Shown in pieces: positions 11,661 to 21,071 of a DNA stretch of 64,000 bases (positions within the stretch are counted from its first letter, which is position 1; every line of letters starts with the position of its first letter). This DNA comes from Planctomycetota bacterium. Lineage in GTDB: Bacteria > Planctomycetota > UBA8742 > UBA2392. The stretch spans positions 1 to 64,000 of the forward strand of contig JAOSKM010000002.1 of NCBI GenBank assembly GCA_027493625.1, written 5' to 3'. The notes beneath the pieces were generated by a model. That model saw nothing but the letters and a program-made list of their open reading frames with translations. It had not been told where the DNA came from and made no database searches. Made by a program: the position numbers and the translations under genes.

Positions 11661-12890
11661 CCGGTAGCGCACGAAGGCAGTCACCGGAAAACGTTCAACC
11701 CTCGGACGCCGTGCTGAACGAGCTACTGTGGATGAAGAAGTGCGCGAGGCTCAGGCGCAAACCTTGTGGCGATGGGGCTAACGCTTTCCGCCATTGCAGA
11801 CGCGCTTCTGGCTTCGGCGTCTTCAATCAGGTCTTCGAGCTGTTTGATCCAGTCGGGCAACCTGGTTCGTAGGCTGGGTTTGAAGTCATGCCTTGCTGAG
11901 AGTGCGGCGAGTTGATATCGCCTTTCACGCAGGTGTCACGAACAGAAGAAGATGCTGGAGCGCTGCGCGGCGTTCAAGAACGTCCAGCTGGGCTTGAAGG
12001 TGCGCGCGTTCCTGGGCATCCCAGGCTGGTCGGCTTAGAGTTCTGGATGCGTCCTTGCGCGTTCTCGACGGCACGCAGTTCGGTTTCGTAGGTGTTCTCG
12101 CGTGTCTTCATGCGCCCGGTGCCTTGGAGTAGTTCCGCGCGAATGGCCGTACCATCTTTGTCGAGCGCGTTTTCGACTGCCCCATTTCTTTGAGTGTCTT
12201 ATCAGTTTATGTTCGCGCGCGATTGCCCCTGCCAGCACGCCCTGGCGCCTTCGACAAAGTCCTTGGTGGATGAGCGTGGCCGCGGTTTACATGTCGGCTT
12301 CCAGTTCTGCTCGATGCGACGGATTCTTCCAGGTTTTGGTAGGCGGTCATGAAACTTGTTCTTACCGATCTCTCTGGCGATGATGTCTCTTGACCGCGAC
12401 CGCTGCTCCTCGCGTCATCCGGCCGATCGTTTTTTGATTCCGATAAAGCGTCTCTGTGGTTCGAGACGCCTTTGCTGGCCTGTTCGTGCAACTCTCGGAG
12501 CCGGGCGCGGAGGGCGTGAACCTTGGGCGGGTCACTTCCCTTTAGCTTGCGCTATCAGTTGTTGTGCGGTTGGGTGTCGGTACGGGTCGAGCAGTTTGAG
12601 CAGGTAGTGTCGAGTTCGCTCGCGATCTGGCTTGGTCCTTCGTGCGGTCGCGGTGACACCTGGAGCTTAGTCCTTCGTTGTCAGCTTCTCCGCCCGACGG
12701 GAGTGGGAGGCAGGGTTGGTGGGTGGCTGGTGGCAGGTGAAAGTGGGCGGGTGTCATTGAGTCCTTTGATTCGGCCGCAACTGCACACCCTGGATAGGAT
12801 CAGAAAGAGCAAAGAGATCAGTCAGGGCGATGGCCAGCCAGGGCTGTATGAGTCGCTCAAGCCCGGCGCGTGGGTAACAAGCAGGCCTAA
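11661..12890. other. no recognisable gene
   Basis: Minus-strand fragments such as FMTAYQNLEESVASSRTG (near 12300) and IAREHKLIRHSKKWG (near 12200) look protein-derived but change frame and match no family I recognise. The plus strand holds only shadow frames. I support no feature here. Confidence 0.35.
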
Positions 12891-12899
12891 GCAAAGTCA

Positions 12900-13470
12900 G
12901 CAGGATGCTTAGAGAAAGCGGCTGGTATGTTTGAAGCCCAAAGGCCAGTAGATTGCCTTGGTATAACGCGGCTACCGGTCAACAGCAACAGCACAAGCAC
13001 GGCGAGCGTTCCTCTGAAGCTGCACGAAGCTGAATACCGGCTCGGCGGCCGTGATGGCAACCGCCAGGATGACGCCGCTGACGGCGATGCCGGAGGGCCA
13101 ACTCGACGCCGATAAGTCACGTAAGCCGCGCTGGACAGGAACAGGGCTGAGAAAAGCAGGAAGTCGGCAAGGATGTGGTAGCGTTCCCCCAGCAGGGTCA
13201 CGGTTGAAGCCGCGCGGAGGCTCAACCACAAATCCCATTGTCGCAGGCTGGATGAGCGACCAGCCGACGATGGATGCGCGCGCGACGGCCGCCACAACTC
13301 CGACCGGCAGGTGCAGCGCGGGCTTCGACTGAGTTCCGGAAGCGGCTCCACAGGGTGGATGCCCAGCCTCGATGTACTTCTCGACTTTTTCGCGGATGGC
13401 TTGGGTTTGGAACTCGGCCCGCTGACGAATCCAGCGTGTTCTGCTCAACGAGTAAGTTGATCCATTCGTC
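12900..13470 (-). pseudogene. membrane-protein remnant
   Basis: Reading leftwards, two frames alternate through hydrophobic segments: LLGERYHILADFLLFSALFLSSAAYVTYRR, read in pieces near 13090-13200, then GIAVSGVILAVAITAAEPVF near 13020-13090 and LAVLVLLLLTGSRVI near 12960-13000. Three or four transmembrane helices are likely. An amphipathic N-terminus (EFQTQAIREKVEKYIEAG) lies near 13350-13420. The function is unknown. The frame changes indicate decay or base-call errors. Confidence 0.35.
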
Positions 13471-13544
13471 GAGGTTCTCCTCTAACGAGAAGCTCTTCCA
13501 GTGTGGCTCTGCTGCGCGGCATGTGTTTTCATCCCCGCACGTTC

Positions 13545-13800
13545 ATGTCATGCAGGCGGTCGTGAACCTCCTTTCCAAGTTTCCGTAATGCGATAAATCT
13601 TCGCCCTGGGACGCCCTGGCGTAAGGCACTCGACCAATCGAGCCTGTGCACAGCTCGGCAAGCGCCCGCTGGGTGTTAGCCCGTTCAAGCCTCGCCAGTC
13701 TGCCGATCGAGCGCTGGTCAAGCTCGCCCGGATTCACGCGCGCGCAGAACCCGCATCTTGCGCGGGCTCGCGGCCACCGCGCTGGCAATGTCCCAGAACA
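13545..13800 (-). pseudogene. winged-helix transcriptional regulator, frameshifted
   Basis: Across minus-strand frames one can read PRKMRVLRAR, then NPGELDQRSIGRLA, GLTPSGR, ALAELC and VECLTPGRPRAKIYRITETWK. This is the order of a small ArsR/MarR-like winged-helix protein: recognition helix with GLTPS, then a wing ending in KIYRIT. Two or more indels separate the pieces. It may have regulated the adjacent membrane-protein remnant or the NACHT gene; that is an inference from position only. Confidence 0.4.
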
Positions 13801-14016
13801 TAAGCATTAAACCGCGCGTGCATTCAAATCTGTTGCCGTCAATCAGTTGTCGCTTGAGAGCTGAAAGCGTGTCAGGCTACGCCTTTTCAGTAGTCCATTT
13901 GGTAGCATTTCCCATTCGTCACCCCTGCCTCCACCGTGGTTTCCTGATGTGAGCGCGGATTAAGGCTTTTGCGACGCTGGGCGTATCGCAGCGAGAAGGA
14001 CCGGCGTCCAGTGGTG

Positions 14017-14056
14017 TTAGCCGAGAGACTTGGCGCGCTGCAGAAGTTCGTCGTTT
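14017..14056 (-). pseudogene. detached last codons of the NACHT gene
   Basis: On the minus strand this stretch reads NDELLQRAKSLG-stop (TAA at 14017-14019). If the IS3 element and one copy of its 4-bp target duplication are removed, it joins in frame to the NPFASN end of the NACHT gene at 15273. The insertion therefore removed 11 codons and gave the gene a new TGA stop from the element's own terminus. Confidence 0.75.
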
Positions 14057-14128
14057 TGGTCTGCTCCCCGAAAACTGAGCCAGGTGTTATGAGAGTTCTG
14101 AGCGGCCGTGAGGCCGGAAAGGACTGTC

Positions 14129-14408
14129 ATGAAACGCAAACGTCGAACGCCCGAGCAGGTCATCGCCCTGCTGCGTGACGCCGAGGCTGACCTGGCCGCG
14201 GGCCTGTCGGTCGAGCAGGTCTGCAAGAAGATCGGGGTCAGCCAGCAGACGTACTTCCGCTGGAAGAGCCAGTACGGCGGGGCCAAGGGCAACACCATGA
14301 AGCGCCTCAAACAACTGGAGGCCGAGAACAAGCAGCCTGCAAGATGCGGTGGCCGACCTGACGCTGGAAAAGCAGGCCTTGAAGGACATCGCCGAGGGAA
14401 ACTTCTAA
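14129..14408 (+). pseudogene. IS3-family transposase OrfA (frameshifted near 14335)
   Basis: The frame opens MKRKRRTPEQVIALLRDAE and carries the helix-turn-helix VEQVCKKIGVSQQTYFRWK, followed by a leucine-zipper-like KRLKQLEAENK. One indel near 14335 shifts the rest, which continues as LQDAVADLTLEKQALKDIAEG and stops at TAA 14406-14408. OrfA binds the IS ends, and IS3 elements normally fuse it to OrfB by programmed frameshifting. The 14335 shift is inside OrfA and is not that programmed site. Confidence 0.75.
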
Positions 14409-15257
14409 CCCCGGCGCGCCGCAGACAGGCCGTGAAACACGTACAGCGCGCGCTGGGGGCATCGGAACGCAAGGCCTGCAAGACGGTCGGTCAGGCACGC
14501 AGCACGCAGCGCTACAAACCGCAAAGGCGGTCACAAGAAGAAGCGCTTGTGAAGCGGATGCTGGAGCTGGCGGGCAAGCACCCGCGCTATGGCTACCGCC
14601 GCGTCTGGAGCCTGCTGCGACGGGAGGGCTTCAGGGTGAACCGCAAGCGGGTCCACCGGCTGTGGAGAAAACACGGCCTGAAGGTGCCGCAGAGACGGCG
14701 CAAGAAGCGGGCCACCGGCCAAGGCAGCAACGGCTGCGCGGCAAGGCGTGTGGAGCACCGGAATCATGTGTGGGCGTGGGATTTCACCCATGATCGCACG
14801 ACAGACGGCCGGGCCTTGAAGTGGCTGAGTGTGGTCGATGAGTGGACGCGGGAGTGTCTGGTGCTTGAGGTGGGACGCAGCTTCAAAAGCCGTGGACGTG
14901 ATCGAGGCGATCGCGGAGGCCATGAAGCGGCACGGAGCACCGATGCACATAAGAAGCGACAACGGCCCGGAGTTCATCGCCATAGCTTTGAAAAGCTGGC
15001 TGAAGAGGGCGAAGGTGGAGACGCTGTATGTGGAGCCTGGAAGCCCGTGGCAGAACGGCTATGCGGAGAGCTTCCACGCCCGGCTGAGCGACGAGCTGCT
15101 GGAGCAGGAGTTGTGGACAAGCGTTGAGGAAGCGAAACTGCTGTCGAGAAGGTGGCAATGGGAGTACAACCATGAGCGGCCGCACTCATCGCTGGGGTAC
15201 CGTACCCCGGCGGAGTACGCGGCCGAGCAACCGACTCTCATAACAACCGGTACATAA
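14405..15257 (+). pseudogene. IS3-family transposase OrfB, DDE integrase (frameshifted near 14880)
   Basis: The HTH_21-like N-terminal part contains HPRYGYRRVWSLLRREGFRV. The rve integrase core follows, with the first catalytic Asp in VWAWDFTHD, the second in HIRSDNGPEF and the Glu in FHARLSDELLEQE. The C-terminus has NHERPHSSLGYRTPAEYA, typical of IS3 enzymes. A single indel near 14875-14885 separates CLVLEVGR from KAVDVIEAIAEAM. All three catalytic residues are present, so repair of that one indel would give a plausible full-length enzyme. Confidence 0.8.
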
Positions 15258-15269
15258 AACGGGGGCAGG

Positions 15270-17548
15270 TCAGTTTGACGCGAAGGGGTTATCGAGGAGT
15301 TGGTGGACTCGGCGTGAGTGCTTGCGAACCGGGTGGTACACGTCCCTGAGCTTCCATGCAATGCCCTGGTTGATCAGCATTTTCAGCACGGGCTCGACAT
15401 AGACCTCGATAGATTGAGGCAGTCCCCGGTGAAATGCACCAACAACGCGGCCCGAGCCCCGCTGCCTGAACAGCTTTTTCAAGGACACCAATAACGCTTT
15501 AACAGAATCCTCGACATTGAACTGTACGATGGCGTCTGTCGTGTCAAGCGTGTCGAATGACGTTTCTCCGGTTGCTCCCGTGATTTCAATGCCTTCAGGC
15601 AACTTCGATTGCGATATTGCTCCCGCCACTTTATTTATGTGGCAATTGGCGAAAGACACGCTTGATTGGGAAACGAATGCGCCAAGCACGACTCGATCAA
15701 CTAGCGAGTCTCGAATTCTCAGGCCGCTTACGCCGGCGTCATCAAGGTTCACCTCGGAAACATGTACGCCGGACAGGGTCACTCCGCGAAGATCAAGAAC
15801 GGCCGCGTCCTCAGCGGCCCAGGTCATCGCTACCTGGAACAGGTCGCCACCAAGTTGGCAGTCCGAGTTTTGCCTGATGAACTCTTGCAGTGTGTCGTAC
15901 GTCCACTTGGCTTGTCTCAGTTCATAAACAGCTACGCTGGCTGCCAGTTCATCAAGCGATCCCATCCATCGCCGGTGGTCCACTGGATTGCCGCGACTTC
16001 TTGCCTCCGGTCCTGTCCTGGCACCCTGAAAGAGCAGCCTCGCAATTCCCAACCCTTGTAGAGTTTCCAGAAACTCCTGTTCGATGAACGAGCGCGTGCC
16101 TGGTTCCGCGTCTCGCGCGGTCAGACCAGGGAGTCGTTGAAGCTGCATTGTGACGGCATCACCAGCCGCCTGGCCAGTTGCAGTCGTATACGCCTGTACT
16201 AACATCGACGCGCTAATCGGACCAGCGCCAGTCGGCGTTGCTCGAACTTCAAGCGACAGTGTCTCGAGGACCCTGACGCACGGTGTCCGCGTCCATCGCA
16301 GCTCTTTCGTGCTCAGCTTCTCTCTTGCAGATTAGATTGACCAGGTCCACCCATGCACGTGCACGACCCTGCGAGAAGTCAATTGAAAGGACATCCTGCA
16401 GGAGTTGGCGTCTTGCCAAGTAACCCAACAGCAACGGTCGTCTAGGAAGCCAGTCTGGAAGCGGAGAGGAAAAGCCCTTTCGCTTCAGGTACTGAGCGGC
16501 ACGGTCTTCATCGAACTCTTCAATCCGAACACGAACCAACTTGTGGGATCGAAGCCCCAAGGCGTGGAGCATCTCGGCATCATTGTCAAAGTAGTGGTCA
16601 CGCCCGCGAGTACGATACCAGTAGCATCCGGCGACTTTAAAACCATCTCCTTGACGCCTGCAAGGGCGGTGCGGCGTATCTCCCTGAGCACTTCGCTTTT
16701 TTCTATCTGGACGACGCCTTGAGAGGCCACCTCGTCAAAGCCATCGATGAGCAATGCGAGACTTCCCGTCCTCCACGCCACGGTCAGATCACCCTCACGA
16801 TGCAGACTTAAAGAACGACCATGCCGGGAGAAAAATCTCGTCCGCATATTGGAAGGCCCCAATGCTCTCGCAAGTTGATCGCCACGGGGACGCAGTCGAT
16901 CTCCGCGCTGAGGTAACTTGTCGCGCAGAGCGAACCAGAGTTGTCTGACTGTGAGACTCTTCCCTGAACCGAATGGCGCTAGGAGAACCAGCGTAAACCC
17001 CTGCGCTACTTTCTGGAGGAGGTCATCAAACGCAATCGGAAGCCGAGTCTCTAGGTTTGTCATTGGGGGGCTCGATGAACTCGTCGCGGCGACAGTTATA
17101 GACTCTGTGTCAAGGTCTCTCGCAGAGCCAAACACAGCGTGCTCGCGCTTCATGACGTAGTCTCTGCCATCAAAGAACCGCTCGCGAAACTGGCGCATGG
17201 AAAGCAACTCGACGTCGTGCTCGCGCGCATGCGTTGTATGCGGTGCCTCCGGGGTCTTCTCTACGATCATCCATGACTCGACCGCAACGCCGCGCTGGCG
17301 TTCCTTCGATACGGCAAACACGAGCTTTTCCACGTCCTCCTTTAACCTTCTGGAATTTAGTGCTGGTTTTTGCCATGAGTAGGGTGTGTGACTGTACCGA
17401 CTCCTCAGCAACACTCGTCGATTTCGATTTGGCTCTTCCCTTTCTTGAACAAACGGGACTTGCAACCGCCTGCTGGGATTTCAAACACAGCGTCTGCGGT
17501 GCGGCGAACATCGTCCTCGAACTGCCTGTCGTTCTGGTACTTGCTCAT
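15270..17548 (-). pseudogene. NACHT-type STAND NTPase defence protein with N-terminal nuclease-like domain, truncated by IS3
   Basis: The gene starts at ATG 17548 after an AGGAAACC ribosome-binding site. The N-terminus (NDRQFEDDVRRTADAVFE, then SHTLLMAKTSTKF and ELLSMRQFRERFFDGRDY) matches the Mrr-like nuclease found ahead of NACHT domains, although MAK stands where an acidic-x-K active site is expected. The NTPase follows: Walker A in LLAPFGSGKSLTVRQ near 16960 and Walker B LALLIDGFDEVA near 16740. The C-terminal part (LDLRGVTLSGVHVSEVNL) resembles pentapeptide repeats. At least four indels change the frame. The stop is supplied by the IS3 end. Family members sense phage products and trigger nuclease or NAD toxicity; that role is inferred. 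Confidence 0.65.
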
Positions 17549-17759
17549 ACGGTTTCCTATGCCCTTGCTTGAGCAACGCGGTGCCACTTGATGAGGTCTG
17601 CGTCCGTGACCTAACCAGCGTGCATTGTTCTTTTTCCATAGAAAAACAAATCGTAAGTGTGGCGTCCTTTCGGTCCCTTCTGCTTCCCGCTTGAGTGCTC
17701 TCTTGCCCGATACCGCGGATGTTCGATGCAGTCCGACGACGGTCGTTCCCGTGCGCGGA

Positions 17760-18935
17760 CTACTTGGTGAGCGCGAGAACGCGCTTCTGGGCGACGACCT
17801 GCTCGTAGACTTTGCTGACGGTCTTGCCGGCGGCGTAGAGCACCTCATCCGCCTTCTCGTCGGTCAGGACCAAAACCTGGGCGAAGCGTGACAGCTTGCC
17901 GTTGTCTTCCAGCAGGGCCTCGTACTTCTTGAAGGCCTTGCGTGTGCGCTCGACCACGACCAGGAACTCCGCGCGCTGCTTCTTTTCCGCCGGGCTGGGG
18001 TTCCTGGGCTTCTGGGGCTTGGGAGGCTCCACCTGGGCGGCCTGCACCTTGCCGCTCGACTTCGCGGCCTTGGCCGGCTTGGGCTGGACGCGCTTCTCCT
18101 CGACAGCCGCCACCTCCTGCTTGGCGATCACCTGGACGTCCTTGGCCGTGAGTTTTACGCCTTCCTTCTTGTGCTCCTTGACGCGCCCGGCGATGCGATT
18201 CATGGCCTCCTGCTTGTGCTCCTCCTTGTTGGGCCCCTCGATGCGGTTCACTTCCTGGCTGACAAAGCGCGCGTCCGTGGGGCGCAGCTCGCCCTTGTGC
18301 ACGGCCTTCTGCAGCTCGGGAGTGAGGCCCAGCAGGCCGAGTTTGTAGGTGAGGCTCGCGCTGCTGATGCCCAGCTTGGCGGCGAGCTGTTTGGCGCTGT
18401 AGCCCTTGCGCTCCATCAGGTTCTTGTACGCGTGGGCTTCATCGACGGCCGAGAGGCCTTTGCGGTGCAGGTTCTCGATGATCTGCATTTCGAACACGTC
18501 GTCGTCGGTCAGCTTCGTGCGGACCTTGCACTTGGCGTTCTGGATCCCGGCGATCTTGCCCGCGCGCCAGCGGCGTTCACCGAAGGCGATCTTGTACTTG
18601 CCGTCGCCGTTGGGGCGGACGGTGATGTCTTCGAGGATGCCGTGGGTGCGCACGGTCATGGCGAGGCGTTCCAGCTCGGTCTTATCCTCGTCGTCGGCGC
18701 TTTCGATCCAGTCGCGGCGCGGCTGGTTGGGATCCGGGATGAGCAGGTCGAGGGGCAGCTCGACCGTCTCGCCGTCCTGGTAGGGGCAGGGCACGCCCTT
18801 GGTCACGTCGAGAACCTGCACTTTCTCGTCGTGCTTGCCGTTGCCGGACGCGCCGTTGGTTCCCGGTGCATCGAGCGCTTCCTTGGCCTCGGCAGTCTTG
18901 GCCGCCTTAGCTTCCTTCTTCGTCGCTGCATTCAT
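17760..18935 (-). CDS. parB: ParB/Spo0J-like partition protein
   Basis: This 391-residue protein starts at ATG 18935, after AGGAGACAAGAC, and is intact. Residues about 55-150 form the ParB N-terminal CTPase/nuclease-like domain, with LPLDLLIPDPNQPRRDW, GILEDITVRP and IAFGERRWRAGK (box II, GERRxRA). IENLHRKGLSAVDEAHAYKNL follows, then a KorB/Spo0J HTH, SAKQLAAKLGISSASLTYKLGLL. The C-terminal third is Lys/Pro-rich and less conserved. ParB proteins bind parS centromeres and segregate plasmids or chromosomes. No ParA is visible nearby, so it may be an orphan or a ParB-like regulator of a mobile element. An upstream frame extension to 19103 was rejected because it runs through a terminator-like hairpin. 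Confidence 0.85.
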   Translation of the reverse strand: MNAATKKEAKAAKTAEAKEALDAPGTNGASGNGKHDEKVQVLDVTKGVPCPYQDGETVELPLDLLIPDPNQPRRDWIESADDEDKTELERLAMTVRTHGILEDITVRPNGDGKYKIAFGERRWRAGKIAGIQNAKCKVRTKLTDDDVFEMQIIENLHRKGLSAVDEAHAYKNLMERKGYSAKQLAAKLGISSASLTYKLGLLGLTPELQKAVHKGELRPTDARFVSQEVNRIEGPNKEEHKQEAMNRIAGRVKEHKKEGVKLTAKDVQVIAKQEVAAVEEKRVQPKPAKAAKSSGKVQAAQVEPPKPQKPRNPSPAEKKQRAEFLVVVERTRKAFKKYEALLEDNGKLSRFAQVLVLTDEKADEVLYAAGKTVSKVYEQVVAQKRVLALTK

Positions 18936-18948
18936 GTCTTGTCTCCTG

Positions 18949-18979
18949 AAAAAGTAAGAAGGCCCGCACCATGCGGGCC
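18949..18979 (-). terminator. terminator-like hairpin just upstream of the parB ribosome-binding site
   Basis: On the minus strand GGCCCGCA and TGCGGGCC form an 8-bp perfect stem around a 3-nt loop at 18961-18979. A T-rich run (TTCTTACTTTTT) follows at 18949-18960, then the parB ribosome-binding site begins almost at once. It could end transcripts from the clamp-like gene or attenuate parB. The same layout recurs upstream of the gene at 22264. Confidence 0.65.
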
Positions 18980-19042
18980 GTAAATGTGAATCCGTCTGTC
19001 CCGGTGCTGTCTTTGTCCGCGTCCCCTTTGTGAGGCCCGATT

Positions 19043-19708
19043 TCAGGGCGTCAGCAGCTGCGGCGCGTGTGCTTCGCGGAGTCTGGCGAAGGCGTCCTTG
19101 CAATGGCTTTCTTCGTCGCCGTAGGGCATCTGGAGCAGGGCAACTCCTTCGGGTGTGCTGAAGCCGATGGCGGTTTCCTGGTCGAGTATGCGCAGGGTGG
19201 CGTACTCGTGCATCGTGGCTGCCTGGAGCTGCTTGGCCACGCGCAGCAGCAGGTTGACTTCGACGGTGAACGCGCGGGCCTCTGTGTAGTCGGGAATCAC
19301 GCGGTGCACGTCAGGGAACTGGCCGGGCTTGCGTTGAAGCGTGACCCTGCGCGCGCTTTGCAGGTCCGTGCTCACGAGAATCAGCTCGTCGCCGCGAATC
19401 TCGGCCTGGATGGCGCTCGTCCACTCGCTGCGCTGCCAGTCCTTGAGCTTGTAGTCTAGCAGTTTGGCCGCGTCGGCCGCCTCCTTGGGGTCGAGCAGGA
19501 ACGGCTCAACGGGCGGCGGGCAGGCAACATCCACGCCCTCGATAAGGGGCGCGCCGTTGGGGTCGAGGTCCGGGTATGGGATGAACAAGAGGATGTGGCC
19601 GTCGCTGCTGATGGCTCCCTTGTCCGTGAGGGCGATGGAGTGGAGCGCGTATCGCGCATCCATCGTCGCCCCCGCGAAGCATTTCAGGTGTTGCGGGTAG
19701 AGCAACAT
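19043..19708 (-). CDS. sliding-clamp-like (DnaN-like) protein of a mobile element
   Basis: This intact 221-residue protein starts at ATG 19708 behind a strong AAAGGAGGACCC site. It opens MLLYPQHLKCFAGATMDARYALHSIALTDKGAISSDGH (read in parts), where a short body is followed by a TDG/SDGH turn reminiscent of beta-clamp proteins. Later segments include WTSAIQAEIRGDELILVSTD, RRVTLQRKPGQFPDVHRVIP and EVNLLLRVAKQLQAA. These resemble one and a half DnaN-type domains, as seen in phage or plasmid clamp-like proteins, but it is about half the length of a true beta clamp. Replication or regulatory roles are inferences. It lies between ParB and zinc-ribbon genes on the same strand. Confidence 0.5.
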   Translation of the reverse strand: MLLYPQHLKCFAGATMDARYALHSIALTDKGAISSDGHILLFIPYPDLDPNGAPLIEGVDVACPPPVEPFLLDPKEAADAAKLLDYKLKDWQRSEWTSAIQAEIRGDELILVSTDLQSARRVTLQRKPGQFPDVHRVIPDYTEARAFTVEVNLLLRVAKQLQAATMHEYATLRILDQETAIGFSTPEGVALLQMPYGDEESHCKDAFARLREAHAPQLLTP

Positions 19709-19739
19709 GGGTCCTCCTTTCGTTGAGGTGGTGTGGGTT

Positions 19740-20330
19740 TCAGGTTTGCGGGTGGCACTGGCGGCACAGGGGCAGGACGATGACCACCTGCACCCCCTGG
19801 TCGTAGAGCCGCACAGGCTCGCCTTGCACGAGCACGTTGGCTTCGACATTTCGGATGGTGCTTTCGCTCATGTCGAGGCCGCATTGCGGGCAGAGCTTGA
19901 GCTTGCGTTTGTTGCGCGGGTGCACGCCCTTGGTCTGTTCTCGCGGCATTACATTGATGAGCGTCGCCCAGGGCTTGCGTTGCACTTGGTACTTTGCCGC
20001 GCGGGGTGCCTGGGTTTTGAGGATGGGCTCAAGCTGTTGGATGAGATCGTCATCCAGGTAGTCCTCAAGGTCTGACTCGGGCTCATCAGGGTAGAACTCC
20101 GGTTGTTTGTATTCGTACCCGCATTCCATGCACTCGCGTGTGTCCTCCATGTCGCCGCTTTCGCTGTCACTGGAGTGCCTGTCGCCGTAGTCATCTGTTT
20201 CGTAATCTTCGTCGTCCTCGATGTCGCCGGTGTAATGGCAGTACAGCTTTTCGCTGCCCCATTCCGTGTAGCCCTGCCAAGCGCTGAATTTGCCTGAGCC
20301 GCAGGCGGGGCAGCCCCAGTGGCCTGTCAT
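19740..20330 (-). CDS. zinc-ribbon hypothetical protein with acidic middle
   Basis: A 196-residue intact protein with three Cys-pair groups: GCPACGSGKF at residues 6-15, ECMECGYEY near 66-74, and CPQCGLDM with a late CRQCHP near 145-195. The middle is extremely acidic (DDEDYETDDYGD). The C-terminal part with GVHPRNKRKLKLCPQCG and PLCRQCHPQT resembles HNH-like or zinc-ribbon folds, but no complete nuclease motif is visible. Its start overlaps the end of the upstream gene by 4 bp (ATGA), so it is translated from the same mRNA. The function is unknown. Confidence 0.6.
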   Translation of the reverse strand: MTGHWGCPACGSGKFSAWQGYTEWGSEKLYCHYTGDIEDDEDYETDDYGDRHSSDSESGDMEDTRECMECGYEYKQPEFYPDEPESDLEDYLDDDLIQQLEPILKTQAPRAAKYQVQRKPWATLINVMPREQTKGVHPRNKRKLKLCPQCGLDMSESTIRNVEANVLVQGEPVRLYDQGVQVVIVLPLCRQCHPQT

Positions 20331-20542
20331 GGCTTTCCTCCTTTCTCGCCGATGGCGGTCAGTGTGTAGTGGTCAAACCACTCTTCCCGGCAGTCGAGGC
20401 AGGTCACGTGGCACCAGGCGTGGGCGCTGTCAACCTCCAGGTTGCCGGGGTCGAGCAGCAGGCCGCCGCAGTAGGGGTACCTGATGCCGCCTTCCTCGAT
20501 GTAGCGCCGTTTCTGCCGCACGTTGAGCTGCGTGTGCTGCAT
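20327..20542 (-). CDS. small zinc-finger hypothetical protein
   Basis: This 71-residue intact protein starts at ATG 20542. It carries RYPYCGGLLLDPGNLEVDS and WCHVTCLDCREEWFDHYTL, a Cys-containing beta-ribbon that fits a degenerate zinc ribbon. It overlaps the next gene by 4 bp and so belongs to the parB-side operon. I recognise similar short proteins from phages and plasmids but cannot assign a function. The longer in-frame extension to 20671 has no ribosome-binding site and overlaps the preceding gene. Confidence 0.6.
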   Translation of the reverse strand: MQHTQLNVRQKRRYIEEGGIRYPYCGGLLLDPGNLEVDSAHAWCHVTCLDCREEWFDHYTLTAIGEKGGKP

Positions 20543-20552
20543 GGTTCTCCTC

Positions 20553-20987
20553 TCACTTGCGGGGTGGAATGACGATGGTGATGCCGTTTGTGCCGGCCGA
20601 GCGCTCGACGCCGCCGTGTTTGCGCAGCAGCAATTCATCCAGGCCCGTGAGGCCGAGCAGGTCGAACACACGGTAGAGCTCCGTGGGTGTGTCGCCCCAG
20701 CTCATGCCGCCCGTGAGGAAGATGGTCTCACCCTCGCGGTACAGCCAGCCCACGTCGCGGCGATGGATGAAGCCGCGCATGGCGTCCACGGCCTCGTGAA
20801 GTTTGGCGCGCGCGAGCTCGTTGGCCTGCTCGGCGCTTTTGGCGTGGTGGTCGAGCAGGTCAAGCAAGTCGCGGTCGCTCCAGTCGTTGGCGTCGATGAA
20901 GGCGTGGGCGGCGTCGAAGTCGAGTTGCAGATCTTCAACGCGCTCGACGGGCGCGATGAAGTGGGCGAACAGAAAATCCGCTCCCAT
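20553..20987 (-). CDS. hypothetical protein of phage/plasmid type (MGxDFLFAxFIAP family)
   Basis: A 144-residue intact protein begins at ATG 20987, behind AAGGAGCAATCCC. It opens MGADFLFAHFIAPVERVED, has a helical acidic middle (DRDLLDLLDHHAKSAEQANELA, in parts) and ends with FLTGGMSWGDTPTELYRVFDLL. The TGGMSWGDxPTE motif recurs in hypothetical proteins of phages and actinobacterial plasmids. No catalytic residues are evident. It sits in the same minus-strand cluster as DUF932 and the clamp-like gene, which supports a mobile-element accessory role. Confidence 0.6.
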   Translation of the reverse strand: MGADFLFAHFIAPVERVEDLQLDFDAAHAFIDANDWSDRDLLDLLDHHAKSAEQANELARAKLHEAVDAMRGFIHRRDVGWLYREGETIFLTGGMSWGDTPTELYRVFDLLGLTGLDELLLRKHGGVERSAGTNGITIVIPPRK

Positions 20988-21071
20988 GGGATTGCTCCTT
21001 AAATGAAAGTTGCCGCGCGAGGGCGGCATGGGTTTGTTGCACCCGCAATGATTTGTGACGTGTAACTTACA

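Larger units (their letters stand above)
14057..15272 (+). mobile_element. IS3-family insertion sequence (about 1.2 kb)
   Basis: The element starts with TGGTCTGCTCCCCG at 14057 and ends with GGGGGCAGGTCA at 15272. Its termini form an imperfect inverted repeat, with TGxxCTGC at the outer ends and GTTATGAGAGT about 30-40 bp inside both ends. Direct repeats of GTTT flank it at 14053-14056 and 15273-15276, a 4-bp target duplication. It carries the usual OrfA/OrfB transposase pair. Single-base shifts within both orfs suggest that this copy is inactive, unless they are base-call errors. It interrupts the 3-prime end of the NACHT gene. Confidence 0.85.

Noticed and set aside
18171..18983. A 270-codon plus-strand frame opposite parB
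   Set aside because: It is a codon-biased shadow of parB with low-complexity hydrophobic translation and no start signal.
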